This document shows positions 1-12,544 of a DNA stretch of 64,000 bases, in pieces. The notes beneath the pieces were generated by a model. It was not told the origin of the DNA. It did no database searches and was given only the letters and a program-made list of their open reading frames with translations. The position numbers were made by a program, and so were the translations under genes. Origin of the DNA: Alligator mississippiensis (taxonomy: Eukaryota > Chordata > Crocodylia > Alligatoridae); NCBI RefSeq assembly GCF_030867095.1, contig NC_081835.1, positions 43,321,892 to 43,385,891 of the forward strand, read 5' to 3'. Every line of letters starts with the position of its first letter. The stretch's first letter is position 1.

Positions 1-3000
1 TGGTGGTGTCCCTCAGGGAGAACGCAAAAGAGCCACAGAAGGAGGTGGCAAGGCTCCGAAGCATCCTCCACTGTGAGGACTTCATCGATTCCATGCTAGA
101 CGAGACCTCTAGCACTGCGAAGGAAGGACTTCCAGAGACAGCGCAAGAGAAGGAAGAGGACATGGTCTCCCAAGAAGGTGAAAGCTGGAAGTTTGTGACC
201 TCTGGCAGCGTGCAGAAGTCTTCATCTCCACCTATAGCATTTGCCTGGACAATAGATCTGGAGTCCTAGCAACAGCAGAGAAGGAACATGTTCCATTTGG
301 TGGAAGAGGTCAGGCCAGGTATCCCCAAGGTTGGAAGGATCGAGACCATTGCCACAAAGAGAAAGCAATGGGTGGTGGTGGTTGGAGACTCCCTTCTGCG
401 GGGAATGGAAGTGTCAATCTGCTGGTCTGACCTGTTGTCTCTGGAGGTCTGCTGCATGCCTGGATCCAAGGTGTCACGGAAGGATAACTGAGACTCATTT
501 GGCCCTGTGACTACTTCTCCATGGTGCTCATATATGTGGGCACCAACGACACTGCCAGAGGAGACCTTGTGCAGACCAAACGTGGCTACAGGGCTCTGGG
601 TGCAAGGATAAAGGTGACAGGGACTTAGGTGGTATTCTTCTCAATCCTTCCAGTCAAGGGGAAGAGCCCAAGAAGGAGCAGATGCATCCTGCAGATGAAT
701 GCATAGCTGTGCAAATGGTGTTGCTGGGGGCTTCTTTGATCATGTGATTGCTAGAAAGAGACAGGGTCCACCTGATGAAGAGAGGAAAAAGCATCTTTGC
801 AGACAGGCTCACTAACTTAGTGAGGAGGGCTTTGAACTAGGTTTGCCAAGGGATGGAGACCAACCCCTGAGGTAAGTGGGGAAATGGGTGAGCTGGAAGA
901 AGCACAAGCAGGAAGGGCCAACAGGGTTGGCCTTCTCATGCCCTAAGAAAACAGGGCACTTGGCTAGTTTCCTCAGGTGTCTGTACATGAATACACAGAG
1001 CCTGGGAAACGAGCAGAAAGAATTGGAAGTTGTTGCAGTCACAGAACTATGATGTGATTGGAATAGCAGAGACTTAGTGGGATAGCTCACATGACTACAG
1101 ACTGGAGTACTGTCATGGGTGGGTATAAACAGGAAGGGACAGACAGGGGAGAAAAGGAGGAGGAGTTGCGCTTTATGCAAAAGCTATATGATTGCCCAGA
1201 GATCCAGTATGAAACTGGAGACAGGCCTGTTGGAAAATCTCTGGGTTAAGGTCAAAGGGGAGAGCAACAAGAGTGATGTCATGGTGGATGTCTGCTATAG
1301 ACCACCAGACCAGGAGGATGAAGTGAGTGAGGCTTTCTTTCATCAGCTAATGAAAGTTTCCCAAACACAGGCCCTGCTTCCCATGGGGGACATCTGCTGG
1401 GAGTGGTGTACAAGCAGTCCAGGAAGTTTTTGGAGTGTTGGAAAGGCCAACTAGGGGCCATGCTCTTCTTGACCTGCTGCTCACAAACAGGGAAGAATTG
1501 GTGGGAATGTAATAGTAGACGGAAACTTGGGCAGAAGTGACTGTGAGATGACTGAGTTCAGGATCCTGAGGAAAGGAAGGAAGGAGACCAGCAGGGTAAG
1601 GACCCTGGGCTTCAGAAACACAGACTGACTCACTCAGGGAATTGCTGGGCAGGATCCCCTGGGAGGCCAGTCTGAGGGGGAAAGGAGTCCAGGAGAGCTG
1701 GTTGTGTTTTAAAGAAACCTTACTGAGAAGACTAGCAAGTATGGCAGAAGACCAGCTTGGCTTAGCAGGGAACGCTTCAGTGAACCAAAACACAAAAGGG
1801 AAGCTTATAAGAAGTGGAAGCTTGAACAGATGACTATGGAGGAATATAAGAGTATTGCTCGGGCATGGAGGGATGAAATCAGGAAGGCCAAAGTGCAACT
1901 TGAGTTGCAACTAGCAAGGGGCATAAAAGATAACAAAAAGGGTTTCCACAAGTATGCCAGCAACAAGAGGAAGATGAGGGAAAGTGTGGGTCCACTACTG
2001 AATGGGGGAGGCTCTCTAGTGACAGGTAATGTGGAAAAGGCTGAAATACTTAGTTCCCTTTTTTTACTTCAGTCTTCATAGGCAAGCTTCCTAGACTACT
2101 GCACCTGGCAGCACAGTTTGGGGAGGCAGTAAGCAGCCAACAGTGGTGAAAGAACAGGTTAGGGACTATTTAGAAAAGCTGGATGTGTACAACAAGTTAA
2201 TGGGGCCAGATGCAATGCACACAAGGGTGCTGAGGGAGTTGGCAGATGTGATTGCAGAGCCACTGGCCACTATCTTTGAAAACTTGTGGCAGTCAGGAGA
2301 GGTCCTGGACAATTGGAAAACAGGAAAATATAGTGCCCATCTTTAAGAAAGGGAAGAAGGAGGATCTGAGGAACTACAGACCCGTCCGCCTCACCTCAGT
2401 TCCTGGAAAAATAATAGAGCAGGTCCTCAAGGAATCCATTCTAAGGTTTTCTTGGAGGACAAGGGGCCAACCTGATTGCCTTTTATGATGATGAGACTGG
2501 CTCTGTGCATGGAGGGAGAGCAGTGGACATGATACACCTTGACTTTAGCAAGTGATGTATTTGGTAGCTGTGTTGGTCTGAGACAAAAAGAAATGCAAAA
2601 CTCTAGAACTCTTGGTTCAGAGATGATACCTTTTCTTAGACCAACTAAGAAATTGCAAAATATATACATCTTTTTCTGCAAGCTTTCAGGCACGCACACC
2701 TTTCCTCAGGCTCAGGGAAAATTAAAGATAGTAAAAAGAACCCATAGATAGAAAATCAACTTCATTTTTGCACAGAGGAAGCTTAAGGTGGAAATCTGTT
2801 CCTCTGGGTCCATAAGAGTGTCTTTGTGAGTCGCTCTTTGATATGCAGATAAGGCAGGATTCCTTCCCTGGTGCTGTTAGATGGCACAACATTCTTACAA
2901 GCAAGCTAAGGAAGTATGGATTAGATGAGTGGATTGTAAGGTGGATAGAAAACTGCCTGGATTGTTGGGCTCTAAGGATAGTAACAGACGGCTCCATGTC

Positions 3001-3795
3001 TAGTTGGCAGCCAGTATCAAGTGGAGTGCCCCAGGAGTCAGTGCTGGGGCCAGTTTTGTTCTATGTCTTCATCAGTGACCTAGAACATGGGAAGTAGTGC
3101 ACTCTCAGCAATTTGCAGATGACACCAAGCAGGGGGGAGTAGTAGATACGCTGAAGGATAGAATTAGGATTCAGAGATATCTCAACAAATTGGAGGATTG
3201 GACCAAAAGAAATCTCATGAAGTTCACTAAGGGCAAATGCAATTTAATCCTGCATTTAGGATGGGACAATCCTATGTACTAGTACAGGCTGGAGACTGAC
3301 TGGCTAAACAGCAACTCTTCAGAAAAGGACCTGGGGGTCACAGTGGATAATATGCTGAATATGAACCAACAGTGTGCCCTTGTTGCAAAGAAGGCTAACA
3401 GCATACTGGGCTGCATTAGCAGGAATGTTGCCAGCAGATAAAGCAAAGTGATTCTTCCCCTCTATTCAGCACTGGTGAGGCCACATCTGGAGTACTGTGT
3501 TCAGTTTTGAGCCCCCTACTACAGAAAGGATGTGGACAAATTGAAGAGAGTCCAGCAGAGGGCAGTGAAAATGGTGAGGGGCCTGGGAGACATGACTTAT
3601 GAGGAGAGACTGAAGAAACTGGGTTTATTTATTCTGGAGAAGAGACAACTGAAGGGGATTTAATAGCAGCCGTCAACTATCTGAAGGTCAGTTCCAAAGA
3701 GGATGAGGGAAAGTGTGTGGTCCTGCATTGAGAAAGGGGTTGGACTAGATTACCTCCTGAGGTCCCTTCCAACCCTAATTTTCTATGATTCACTG
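1..3795 (+). mobile_element. CR1 LINE, near full-length, decayed
   Basis: A plus-strand CR1 non-LTR retrotransposon that probably begins before the window. In order it shows: an ORF1-like part with a GDSL-esterase-type start (VVVGDSLLRG, about 385-420, then GTNDTARG near 540); an endonuclease part (NTQSLGNEQ near 990, VDVCYRPPDQ near 1290); and a reverse transcriptase part ([12 protein letters not shown] near 2380, [14 protein letters not shown] near 3020-3060, FADDT near 3112). The thumb region and a CR1-type 3' tail follow (cttccaaccctaattttc near 3765). Stops and frameshifts break every domain, so it cannot act on its own. About 330 bp of foreign sequence interrupts the RT region at roughly 2551-2885. 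An ORF1 esterase-like domain is a known CR1 feature; the assignment here rests on motif recognition. Confidence 0.88.
2551..2885 (+). mobile_element. insertion inside the CR1 RT region
   Basis: CR1 coding sequence stops after gactttagca (about 2550) and resumes near 2890 with the [10 protein letters not shown] stretch. The intervening bases start with a motif common in reptile interspersed repeats (gtagctgtgttggtctgaga) and carry gcaagctttcaggcacgcac near 2680. This looks like the reverse-complement family of the repeat at 38920-39015. Some CR1 sequence seems to have been lost at the junction. The formal family name is not assigned. Most likely this is a non-autonomous DNA element or SINE. 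Confidence 0.5.
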
Positions 3796-6700
3796 ATTAA
3801 TGTTTTGAGAGTTTTGTTGAAACCATAATGGTTAAAGACTTGCTGTAAAAAAATAGAGAAGCACTTTGGCCTGACCAAACCTTACTGACTAATCCCCAGA
3901 ACCCCTAATCTAGGTGTTTTCAGTTCTAGAATTATTGTCCAGTTATCCCGCGTGCCTTGGTCATACGGCGTTTCCTCCCACCTAAGCACCAGACTTTCCT
4001 GGGCATAAAAATCTGGATTATGGTCATTCCAAGAGTGAGATGATCACAAAGACCTCAGATGAGTCGCCTCCTGAGCTTGAAACAGTTGGTCCTCTAAATT
4101 TACAAAGCGTCAACCCCTGCTCCCAGGGCTAGAAGACCAGGTCCACCAGCTGTGAAGTTGCAAAAAAACATTGTAAATCTCTGTTTATTGAATAGCCACT
4201 AGAGGGAGGCAGAGAACCAGGCAGCACCAGCCTCACTCATAAAACATGAGTACAACATCCTCAAGAGAAAGTTTGCAACCACTATAAGGGACCCCACCCT
4301 CACTGACGTCCAGTGGAAGTCCAAGGAGTCCCCTACTGCAGGTGCATTTCACCCCACAATTATAACGGGTGTAAAGAAGCACATGACCACCTGCTCCAGC
4401 AGCCTGAATCCCAAGGGATTCCTCACTATATGATTCTCCTGGCAGGAATGGGGAGTGGCATGGTTCTGGGCACGCTTGCCTCTGTGGCCTCCCCTGACTC
4501 TTGTGGACCTTGTTTCAGACCCTCAAGTAGCGGAGAGTCCCCAGTGCCCATAGCTGGACTTACCAAGCCACTCAGTGCTAGCCACATTTAATTGTATTTG
4601 GCAAGTGTTAGCCCATTAGGATGGCCATCCCTGGAGCCCCACAGGGAGATGCCAATTGCCTGCTAGCACCAGGCTAGCACTTGAGAATATTTTCCTTTTA
4701 GGGCACCCCAGGGCCAGGCCAGGGCAGCCAGTGAGACAAGCTCATTAAGCAGCCAGTCACTGACTTAGTTTCTTTCACTTATCCACATTTCTCCAGAACA
4801 GAGACAATGAAAATCATGTGCTGTTCTGCCAAGACCCATTGAACTCCACTGGAGAATTGATCAGCAAGTTACTCTCCATAGCACGTGATGCAGAGATATA
4901 GATCGTGAAGCTACTACGTATGTGATGCCTTTTCCCCCAGGATCTGGATGGTGGACTCTCCCTCCTGGCAGGAGTGAGGTGGGGTAACGTGCTGGGTATA
5001 GCTACTTTTTGTCCATCAGCTCTGGTGGAGGCAGTTGCTGTGGGTGGCTCAGGGTGCTGTGGGGTAGTTGTATGTCCTGGACTATTTATAGGACACAAGC
5101 ATGACAAGCTAACCCACTGGGAGGGCACTAGCTACCTAAAGGGTCTCACTGCTGAAGCCTTGATAGGCCCAAGAGCTCTCCCCCATTTTGAGGAGTTGTT
5201 ATAGTGACCTAGCAGGGAGGATGGGCCACGGTAGGGAAAAAGTATCTCCCATCCCTTCGATGTGTCCCACATCTCATTCCTGACATGTGGCAGCACAGCA
5301 CAGGGAGCTCAGGTTCCAGGTCCCATCGGACTACAGGCCACCTAGATGACAGAGATTGCACCCAGGACAATCATTGCATGCAGATCTAAGTAGGATGGAG
5401 GCCTTTCTCTGTTTTGGTACTCTCAGGCCCTCCCAATTGGCATGGTTTTTTAAGTCTCACTAATGAAGCAAAAATACTTTTTGTCATGTCCCAGTTCCAG
5501 GAATTTAATGAGGACTAAACTAGTGGCAATTAGGCTGACACAGTGTGTGTACACAGCACTTTTAAGGAATCAACAAAGAAGTGGGGAGGAAGGCTTTAAT
5601 GAAGCATGTTCAATGTACACCAGTGGATGTGGAAAGTGCCTCTTCGTATAAGGGTTCATCTAGGTTCATCTCTTGGCAGGAGCTGCCACTGCCCCAGTTC
5701 CTCTACTTCCCCATCTATAAGAAGGGGTAATAAGAACAATAGTGACTCCCTTTCTAAAGGACTGCAAGATCAACAGATGAATAGCAATAGCTACACACCA
5801 GAAACTACTGTTCCCCTCCCCTGTCCTTTATGTGGCCACTTACCTGAGGGCTGGGTGGGTGCAACATGCTCATACATCAACAAATGGCATTCAACCCACA
5901 GCTTGCAGGGCAACAGCAATTCCCAGCCAGGCCCTCAGTCAGCATCTGTCACAAATACTTAGAGTGACCCTGGTAGCTACCACTAAAGCACCTGTATCCT
6001 GTCCTTTCTCCAGCAGTCCTGGGGATTCCCCTTGGCAGGGGGTGTTTTCAGAAACTTACCTTGCTAGCCATGCAGTGTAGCAGTTCCCTGCAGCACTAAC
6101 ATGGGCACAGCAGGCAGAGGGACCATGTTCAGAGGAAATGCTACCAGCAGCTTCACAGGCCACCCCTGCATTAGGGGTCTGTGACAGGACAGCCCCTGAG
6201 CTCAGGGCTGGAAACTGCTGGGCCTCCAGCTGGGCTTACAAAGCAGCAGATACCCCTTTGGGCATATTCTGCCTGCAGCAGTTAGCCCTATCCCTGGGTC
6301 AGGAAGGAGGGACATAACCATGAACCCAGCTGCAGCCCCAAGCCAGGCCTGCCATGCTTCACAGAGGCCCTGACAGGACACAACCCCTCCAGAAGACCCA
6401 GGGCCATCTGCCCTAACCTCCAGATCCACTCTAATTCCCTCCTCACCACCTGTGAGCTGGGCTCTGCCCTTAAACCCATCTCTCCAAGATGACACTTGTT
6501 GCAGGTATAACAGGCCAGAGCCAACTGAGCCCACAGTGACCCTCTAACCCTTTCCTGGGCAGCATTGGGGTTTGCATAGCCTATCACAGGGTCTTTGCCC
6601 TTTCCTGGGGCAGAGGGATCTGAGGGCAGGCAAGAGGGGAATGCAGTCTTGTGTTGTGATGTTCTGCCCAGTTTAATCCATGTTCTGGGGCTTGATTAAT

Positions 6701-7035
6701 TAGAACAAATCATTAGCATATTGAAGAATAACAGCAGTAATAAGAACAGCAGTGTTTAACCAAGGAAGTGGTATGGAGTGTTCTGTAAGAAACAACCCTG
6801 CCTGGTTCCTGATGCCAGACCCCAGTGAACTTCCTCCTAGGCCACCAAACCCCTTACGCTGTCCCAGACATACCTCCTGGCAGCTTCAGTCACCCTCAGT
6901 CCAGAGCTGTCTCCCTCTGTGCTTTGCACCTAACCAAGTCATGGTCACTTTTCTTTATCCCCTCGCTCACTCAGCACAGCCTGTGGAGCTGGAGGGGGAG
7001 GGATGGGGGCATTGGAGCCACCCTATACACGTGCC
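3796..7035. other. intergenic, nothing recognised
   Basis: No exon with flanking splice sites, RNA gene or clear repeat was recognised here. Open frames are short, overlap on both strands and look like chance. A stretch at about 4190-4215 (gccactagagggaggcagag) looks like a decayed interspersed repeat, but too little remains to name it. Confidence 0.4.
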
Positions 7036-7110
7036 CAACACCTGCTATGATGTGTTTAAATTAGGATGTGTCAGAGCAGACTTGATTCATCAAGTCTGCC
7101 AGAGCATAGT

Positions 7111-7296
7111 GATTAGCACACTCCAGCAGCCTCAGCATCATGTGTGTTCAGCATCCCTGCACTTCAAAATGGTGGCAGCAGTGCTTTAACTAAAGCTTGT
7201 TGAACCAGCTTTAGTTAAAGTGGCCCCCTTCACCATTTTGAAGTGTGGGATGCTGAATACATGAGATGCTGCAGGTGCTTTAATTAGAGCAGCTCC
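7111..7296. mobile_element. palindromic MITE
   Basis: Two arms of about 80-85 bp are imperfect reverse complements: about 7111-7196 and 7208-7296. They meet at a short loop (tgttgaacca) between ctttaactaaagc and gctttagttaaag. Outward, both arms share cattttgaagtg / cacttcaaaatg and gcatccc / gggatgc blocks. This is the shape of a miniature inverted-repeat transposable element. The outer ends and target-site duplication are not clear, so the superfamily is open. A smaller palindrome (cttgattcatcaag) lies just to the left at 7081-7094. Confidence 0.6.
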
Positions 7297-8606
7297 TGTG
7301 AGGGCAGGGAGGAGCGTTCCACTGGCCAGAAAAGGCCCCCACAGCTGGGGCAGCCAAGCCAGACCCTCCCCCAAAATCATGATACAATCCCCCCCCCCTT
7401 CCCCTGTGCCCCCATCTCAGCAACATGTGGGCATTTGCCCTGATAGCCACTGGCGCTGCATTGGGTTCCTCCTTCTCTCAGCAGAGCCCACCCCACCCAG
7501 CTTCCCTCTAGCTTCAGTGGAGACTGGCTACTGCCACTGCATGTTGCACAGGGGCTGCCAGGCAGGGGCCCCCACCCAGTCCCGACTGACGTGTCTGGGC
7601 CCCCTCCATGGCTGAGGCCAGCATGGAATCTGAGCTATGGTTGCTAGTCAGCACAAAGACTTTGGTTGGGGCAGGAAGCAGTGCTGAGGCCCATTCTCCT
7701 CTCAGGGACTCTCACAGACTATACCCAGCTGGCCCTCCCATGGGCACAGGCCTACCCCATGTATGCCAGAGCATTTTATAGAGGAGGAGGGTCAGGGGTA
7801 TTGGGCATCCAGAGCTGGAGCCCAGTTCTGCAGTTGGTTCTCAGCTCTGTACTGAAGCAGAAACACCTGGGGGTCCTGTCAGGCAAGACAAGTTGGGAGA
7901 GGAGTCACAGCTGACCCCACTGTCCGTGCCCGGCACAAAGGGTGCTGTTTTGCACTGTAGAGAATGGTGCAAACGACTGGTTTCGGGACCTTTCTCCTCA
8001 CAGGGCTGCAAGTGGATGATCCTTGCTGTGGGCTGGACCTCGCCAGAGGAAGAGGGAGGGTGCAGGATGATCCAGCAGCGTTCCAGAAGGCTGGGAACAG
8101 GGTCCCTTCCCCTCTCCCATGGGGACACAAGAACAGAAGAAAAGTGCTGATCTTCCTATCTGCCACACATCATGGTAGGCTCGGTGCACTGCAGTAATAC
8201 AAACCAGCTGCTTGCCCCTCTGGATGAGGCCAGCACTTTCCAGCTGTACTGGGAAAATTGTAATTTGCTGTACATTGCAAATTATGAGGCATCCAGCACC
8301 CCATACCAATGCCTAGCCTCTCTCTGTGCCAGCAGAGGGATGAAAGAGAGGGGCCTTGAGAGCTCTTTGCCCCTCCCCACTCCCAGCAGGGTGAGAGATG
8401 GGTGTCCTGAGACGATCCCTTCATTTCCAGTGTTCATATATCCAGTTCAGACAAGGTGCATTGTGTCCATGAGGGGGAGCCAAACCAGCTCATCCTGGCT
8501 GAGAGCTTCAACTTGATCCCTCTGAAAGGCAGCCCCCATCCTAGCCTTGTGAGCTGAGCAGCCTACGTCAGGGAAACACGCAAGACTATGGAAGTTTCAT
8601 GTTTTC

Positions 8607-8612
8607 TTTATT
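8607..8612 (-). terminator. candidate minus-strand poly(A) signal
   Basis: The plus strand reads tttatt here, so the minus strand has AATAAA inside acaacaataaagaaaac. A TG-rich stretch follows on the minus strand (cttgcgtgtttcc), as expected downstream of a cleavage site. The upstream 50 bases are T/A-rich. It could end a long SLC38A3 3' UTR, although it is 7.9 kb from the stop codon, or it could be chance in AT-rich DNA. A second minus AATAAA lies at 9702-9707. Confidence 0.3.
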
Positions 8613-9270
8613 GTTGTTTAAAAAGGTTTTTTTCTTTCTTTTCCAAATATAGATCTAATTTCAACATATAATTTAAAACCGACCCCTAGCCCTACCACAT
8701 GTCACAGAAACACAGCCCTGCCCTCTTATCTCATCCTTCACATCAAACATTGAAGGCAACAGAGACTTGGGGACAGAGATATCACAAACGGTTCAGCCTG
8801 GCAGAAGGCAGGAGAGTCCCAAATGTAGAGGGAAAGCAAAATCCTCCAATCCTGCCACCTGCCACCTGTCCTGCTGAGCTGCCTCACAGACAGCGGGTTC
8901 TACTGGAGATGGAGAGGTACCACCATACCTGACCTGCCATCCACTGGGGAAGCAAACAGGTAGAGACAAGCATTCACATCACACTGCAAACCCCCACTGA
9001 ACTGAGCTGGGAAAATCAGGGGGACCTGAGCTTAGCTACTAAGGTCCTTGTCCAAGTACTCAGTCCCTCACATGCCTGGGTCCCCACAGAGATTACTTAA
9101 AGCTACCTAAAAAGATACCCTTTCAATTTGCTACCATCTTTTCTTGGACTCCTGAACTCCCCTGTTCTTAGGTAGGGGCCTGAGCCACAGCCTATTGCAG
9201 TGGTTAGCTAGAACATGGATTACAATGCTGATGCTGCTGGTTTTTAACAGCCTAAGCAAAAATTATACCC

Positions 9271-9385
9271 ATGAATAGAATAATCGAATTTTGGGACTGG
9301 AAGGGACCTCAAAGTTCATCCAGTTCAAATCCCTGCATAGATGCAGGATTCACAGTTCCTAAACCATTCTAAATAGATGCCTGTC
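9271..9385 (-). mobile_element. CR1 3'-end fragment
   Basis: The plus strand reads the reverse complement of a CR1 tail: aatagaataatcgaattttg, then actggaagggacctcaaag and ttcatccagttcaaatccc, the usual antisense CR1 3' end. Only about 115 bp remain. It belongs to the same broad family as the tails at 42868 and 56228. Confidence 0.65.
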
Positions 9386-9499
9386 CTACCTGAACCATCC
9401 CACCTGTGTCTACCAACCCTTGTTACAGCAGCCACTGGGCCACAGAAAGGCCTGACTTCCCTTTCTAGTCATATATTCTCTTTAGCACAGGCAGGTCAT

Positions 9500-9850
9500 T
9501 TTGCAGAGTGGTCCCTCTCCATCAACAGTGTGAAATATATATATACACTATACAGAGCTACCAGGAGCAACACAGAATACATAAAAAAATCTACTCTTAT
9601 ATACAGTATTTATAAAAAGCTTTCCAGCCTGCACCACTCTGGATAAAAAAATACGTCTCTTATTTACTTAATTTGCATGTATTAACCCAAGAAATCTTGT
9701 ATTTATTTCATTAATCACAGTGCCATAAAAATATCCACTCACATTTTGTTTCCTGTGCCACCCCCCTCCCCAGTTCTCCTCTCCTTTTAAATTCAGAAGG
9801 TGCCCAACACAGCAAAAAAAAAAAAAGTTAACATCTGGCTTTTGGCACAA
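9500..9850 (-). other. AT-rich block resembling a 3' UTR end
   Basis: On the minus strand this block has a T12 run (9815-9826 as A on the plus strand), aattaatgaaataaatacaa, taaataagagacg and tttttataaatactg. These are features usual in conserved vertebrate 3' UTRs. An AATAAA is present at 9702-9707 on the minus strand. No coding sequence lies between here and the SLC38A3 stop at 16498, so if it is transcribed it would most simply be a distal 3' UTR of that gene. This is inference from composition only. Confidence 0.25.
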
Positions 9851-11168
9851 CCTGAAGATTCCTGATCACATGGAACTGGGAGGCTTTGTGGGGATGGGAT
9901 GGACAGATGGACTGTGTAAGCCAAGAGGTGGAGATGTGTTTTCAAATGTAAGGATATGGTTGGGAGCCAGGCAGTCTTATTCCAGGGCAAGGGGTAGACA
10001 GAACACTAGGGACCCTGCTGAATCCCTGTCAGTAGGCAAGAACTCTGTGCTCACCTGTGTATGCATGTGCTGGTGGGAAAAACAGTGCCATCAGGCCTGC
10101 TCCTGTGCCACTGAAATCAATGGATACCTTCCTAAATGTATGGTCCAGTATGCAAATCTCAGGAGTACATTTAGCTTGTTTGTTCTTGACCCTGCAGCTA
10201 ACCAGGAGACAAGTGGGAAGGCAAAAGGCAAGAGCATGGTCTTTCCTTACCTCTCCCATCTGGCTCCTCTCTCACTAGGATATTATGCCCCTACCATCTA
10301 ACACACTGACAGGCTCAGTCCAGAGTCACTTAGCATCATGTACTGGCCTCTGCCTGCTCAGAGCCCCCCGCTCCCAGCTTGCGTGGGATGCCCGAATTTC
10401 TTGGACTGTTGTTAACACCCTTTTGTTCCCTAGCTTGTTGGGGAACTGAGTGGAGAAGTCACTTTGGGTGGAGGATTGGGCATTACCCAGCTACTCCTGA
10501 GACATTGCTGGTGGCAACAATTAACAGTGCTGGGCACAAAGATTCACAGGGCACTATTATTCCTTACAAGCACTTCGGTGCCTAGGACCCACTCAAGTCT
10601 TACACTGAGGCACTGGAGTTTCTCAGTAAGAGAAACAAACTCCATATTCTCCTATTGCCCATGGTTTGCCCAACTGGGAGGTCAAAGCAAAGCAGCACTT
10701 CATGTCACTTCTCTACATGGGAATTCCTCTGTTGCTGGCACTAAGAGGTGTTTTCCCATGGTCATCAGGGGCACTACCATGGAAGTTACCATCATTTCAT
10801 ACAGTGTGATCCATGTCCCTACTCCTTGTGTACATATCCACCCTATCCCCTCTGTTTCTCATCCATCACTCTCACTGTGTCCTACTCCATCTGACCACAC
10901 CCAAGAGGGAGTCCTGATCAGTCACAGAACGCCTGCCACCAAGTCTGAAAAGGAGGGCATTAATAGGAAGAGACCTACTTTTATCTTTGACTGTAACTTC
11001 CTTAAATGTATTCAAGCAGGATAGAAAGCAATGGCCATGCTGAGCCCTGACATTCATGGGAGCCACAGAGTGATGCCACAGCCTGTCCCATAGGGCATTC
11101 AAAAAATAAACCCCACACTCTCCAATACAGGCCACTGCCTGTCTACTGAAAGGTATATCCATCTAGAA

Positions 11169-11431
11169 TGGGGGTGGTCAACCTGCGGCGCAGGTGTCAC
11201 AAGTAGTATGAGCAACCTCTGTCTGTGGCACGTGGCAGATCAGGGAGGGGGCAGGGAGCATGGGGCAGATAAGGCTGGAAGTAGAAAGCAAAGCATCAGA
11301 TCAAACAGGGAGAACAAGGCAGGGATCAAAAAGCAAAGCAGCAGATCAGGCAGGGAAAAGGATCAGTGGCACTTGGCGAGGGTATGTGCCTTAATTTGTG
11401 GCATGGCTGCCCAAAAGGTTGGCCCTCACTG
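11169..11431. mobile_element. hAT-type non-autonomous element
   Basis: The left end (gggggtggtcaacctg) and right end (ggttggccctcactg) are imperfect terminal inverted repeats of the hAT type that contain a CAACC core. They are flanked by near-identical 8-bp sites, atctagaa (11161-11168) and ctctagaa (11432-11439), 7 of 8 bases matching. Inside is a degenerate tandem motif (aaagcaaagc / agatca / gggagaa) from about 11280 to 11370. Confidence 0.6.
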
Positions 11432-11579
11432 CTCTAGAACATATCCAATTCACCCTGGCTCTTAAAACAAGCTTCAGCAACATACATGGAAGAGCTGGGA
11501 GAGCCAATTAGCCAGGGTTGGCCAGGAGAGGCCCAGCATGCACCACCCACCTCCTGGGGGAATCTGTGGGGATTGCGAG

Positions 11580-11930
11580 AGCGCTGCCAGCCAGATATTG
11601 CACTGGATCTGTGCTCAACCTACCTGGCCTTACAGCTGTATGAGTAGTATACAACTGGTTCAGTCCCACATGCAGGGTCAGTCCATGGCCTGGGTCCAGC
11701 ATAGGGTTGGCACATGGATGTTATCCAGAGCATCAGATCCATGCATGGGGTTGGTTTGCAGATGCAGCCTGGTGCATTGGAGCTGACTGCAGAACAATTC
11801 TGCATGTTGGCCCAACACCACACATCAGGTCCAACCATGCCTTGAACCCACGAACCAACCCAACTCTATATGCTGGCTCTGGCCATGAGCTGACCCTGTG
11901 CACTGACGTGACCTAGTACATGGAGCCATG
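11580..11930. repeat. degenerate minisatellite-like stretch
   Basis: Short related phrases recur through this stretch (gcatggggttgg, gcatgttggccc, acatgcagggtcag, tccatgcatgg) at irregular spacing. No unit can be defined cleanly by eye. It may be an old minisatellite. It has no coding content. Confidence 0.3.
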
Positions 11931-12544
11931 TCATCTGGCTCTTGGGACTCTTCACAGGTCCAGAAATTTGGTTGCGGGGGGATGGTGGCAGTGTTAATGG
12001 CCAAGGTTTGGGGAGCAATTAATGCTACCACTGCTCCCCCTGCCATATTTCTGGGCCTGTGGGGAGCTCCACAGACAAGATGACACAGTTCTGTGGGTTA
12101 GATATCAAAGCTCTGTAGGCCAGCTCAGCCTGCAGGTTGTACAGTTAGCACCACTTCATTAGACCATCTGCTTCCAGAAAGGCGCGTGAACCACAGGGTG
12201 ACTGGGGGAGTTCATAACATCTTCAGAAATCTACCTTGCTGAACCCCAGTGCGAGGAAACCTGTCTGGGACCACACAAGTTCTGTAATCAGCTTAAGAAG
12301 ATCTGAATGCTGGAGTCCCCCACCAGCTAACAGAGGCACACAGCTTCTGAGTTCATTGATGTCAAACTTCTGTAAGACTGACTCCTACATGTCCAGGGCC
12401 CCTGCCCCTAGATCCTGACTTAATTGACTTCAACCAGCAATTCCTGTTGGAGAGCCTTACCCCACAAAAAAGGGCAACCACTGGTATAGCCCCATCTCAA
12501 TGCCGGGGGCAAGATTTGAATCAATAGACACTGCTGGTTGAACA

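Noticed and set aside
11208..11465. Basic frame with repeated RKQSIRSNRE-like units
   Set aside because: Explained by the internal tandem repeat of a hAT-like element.
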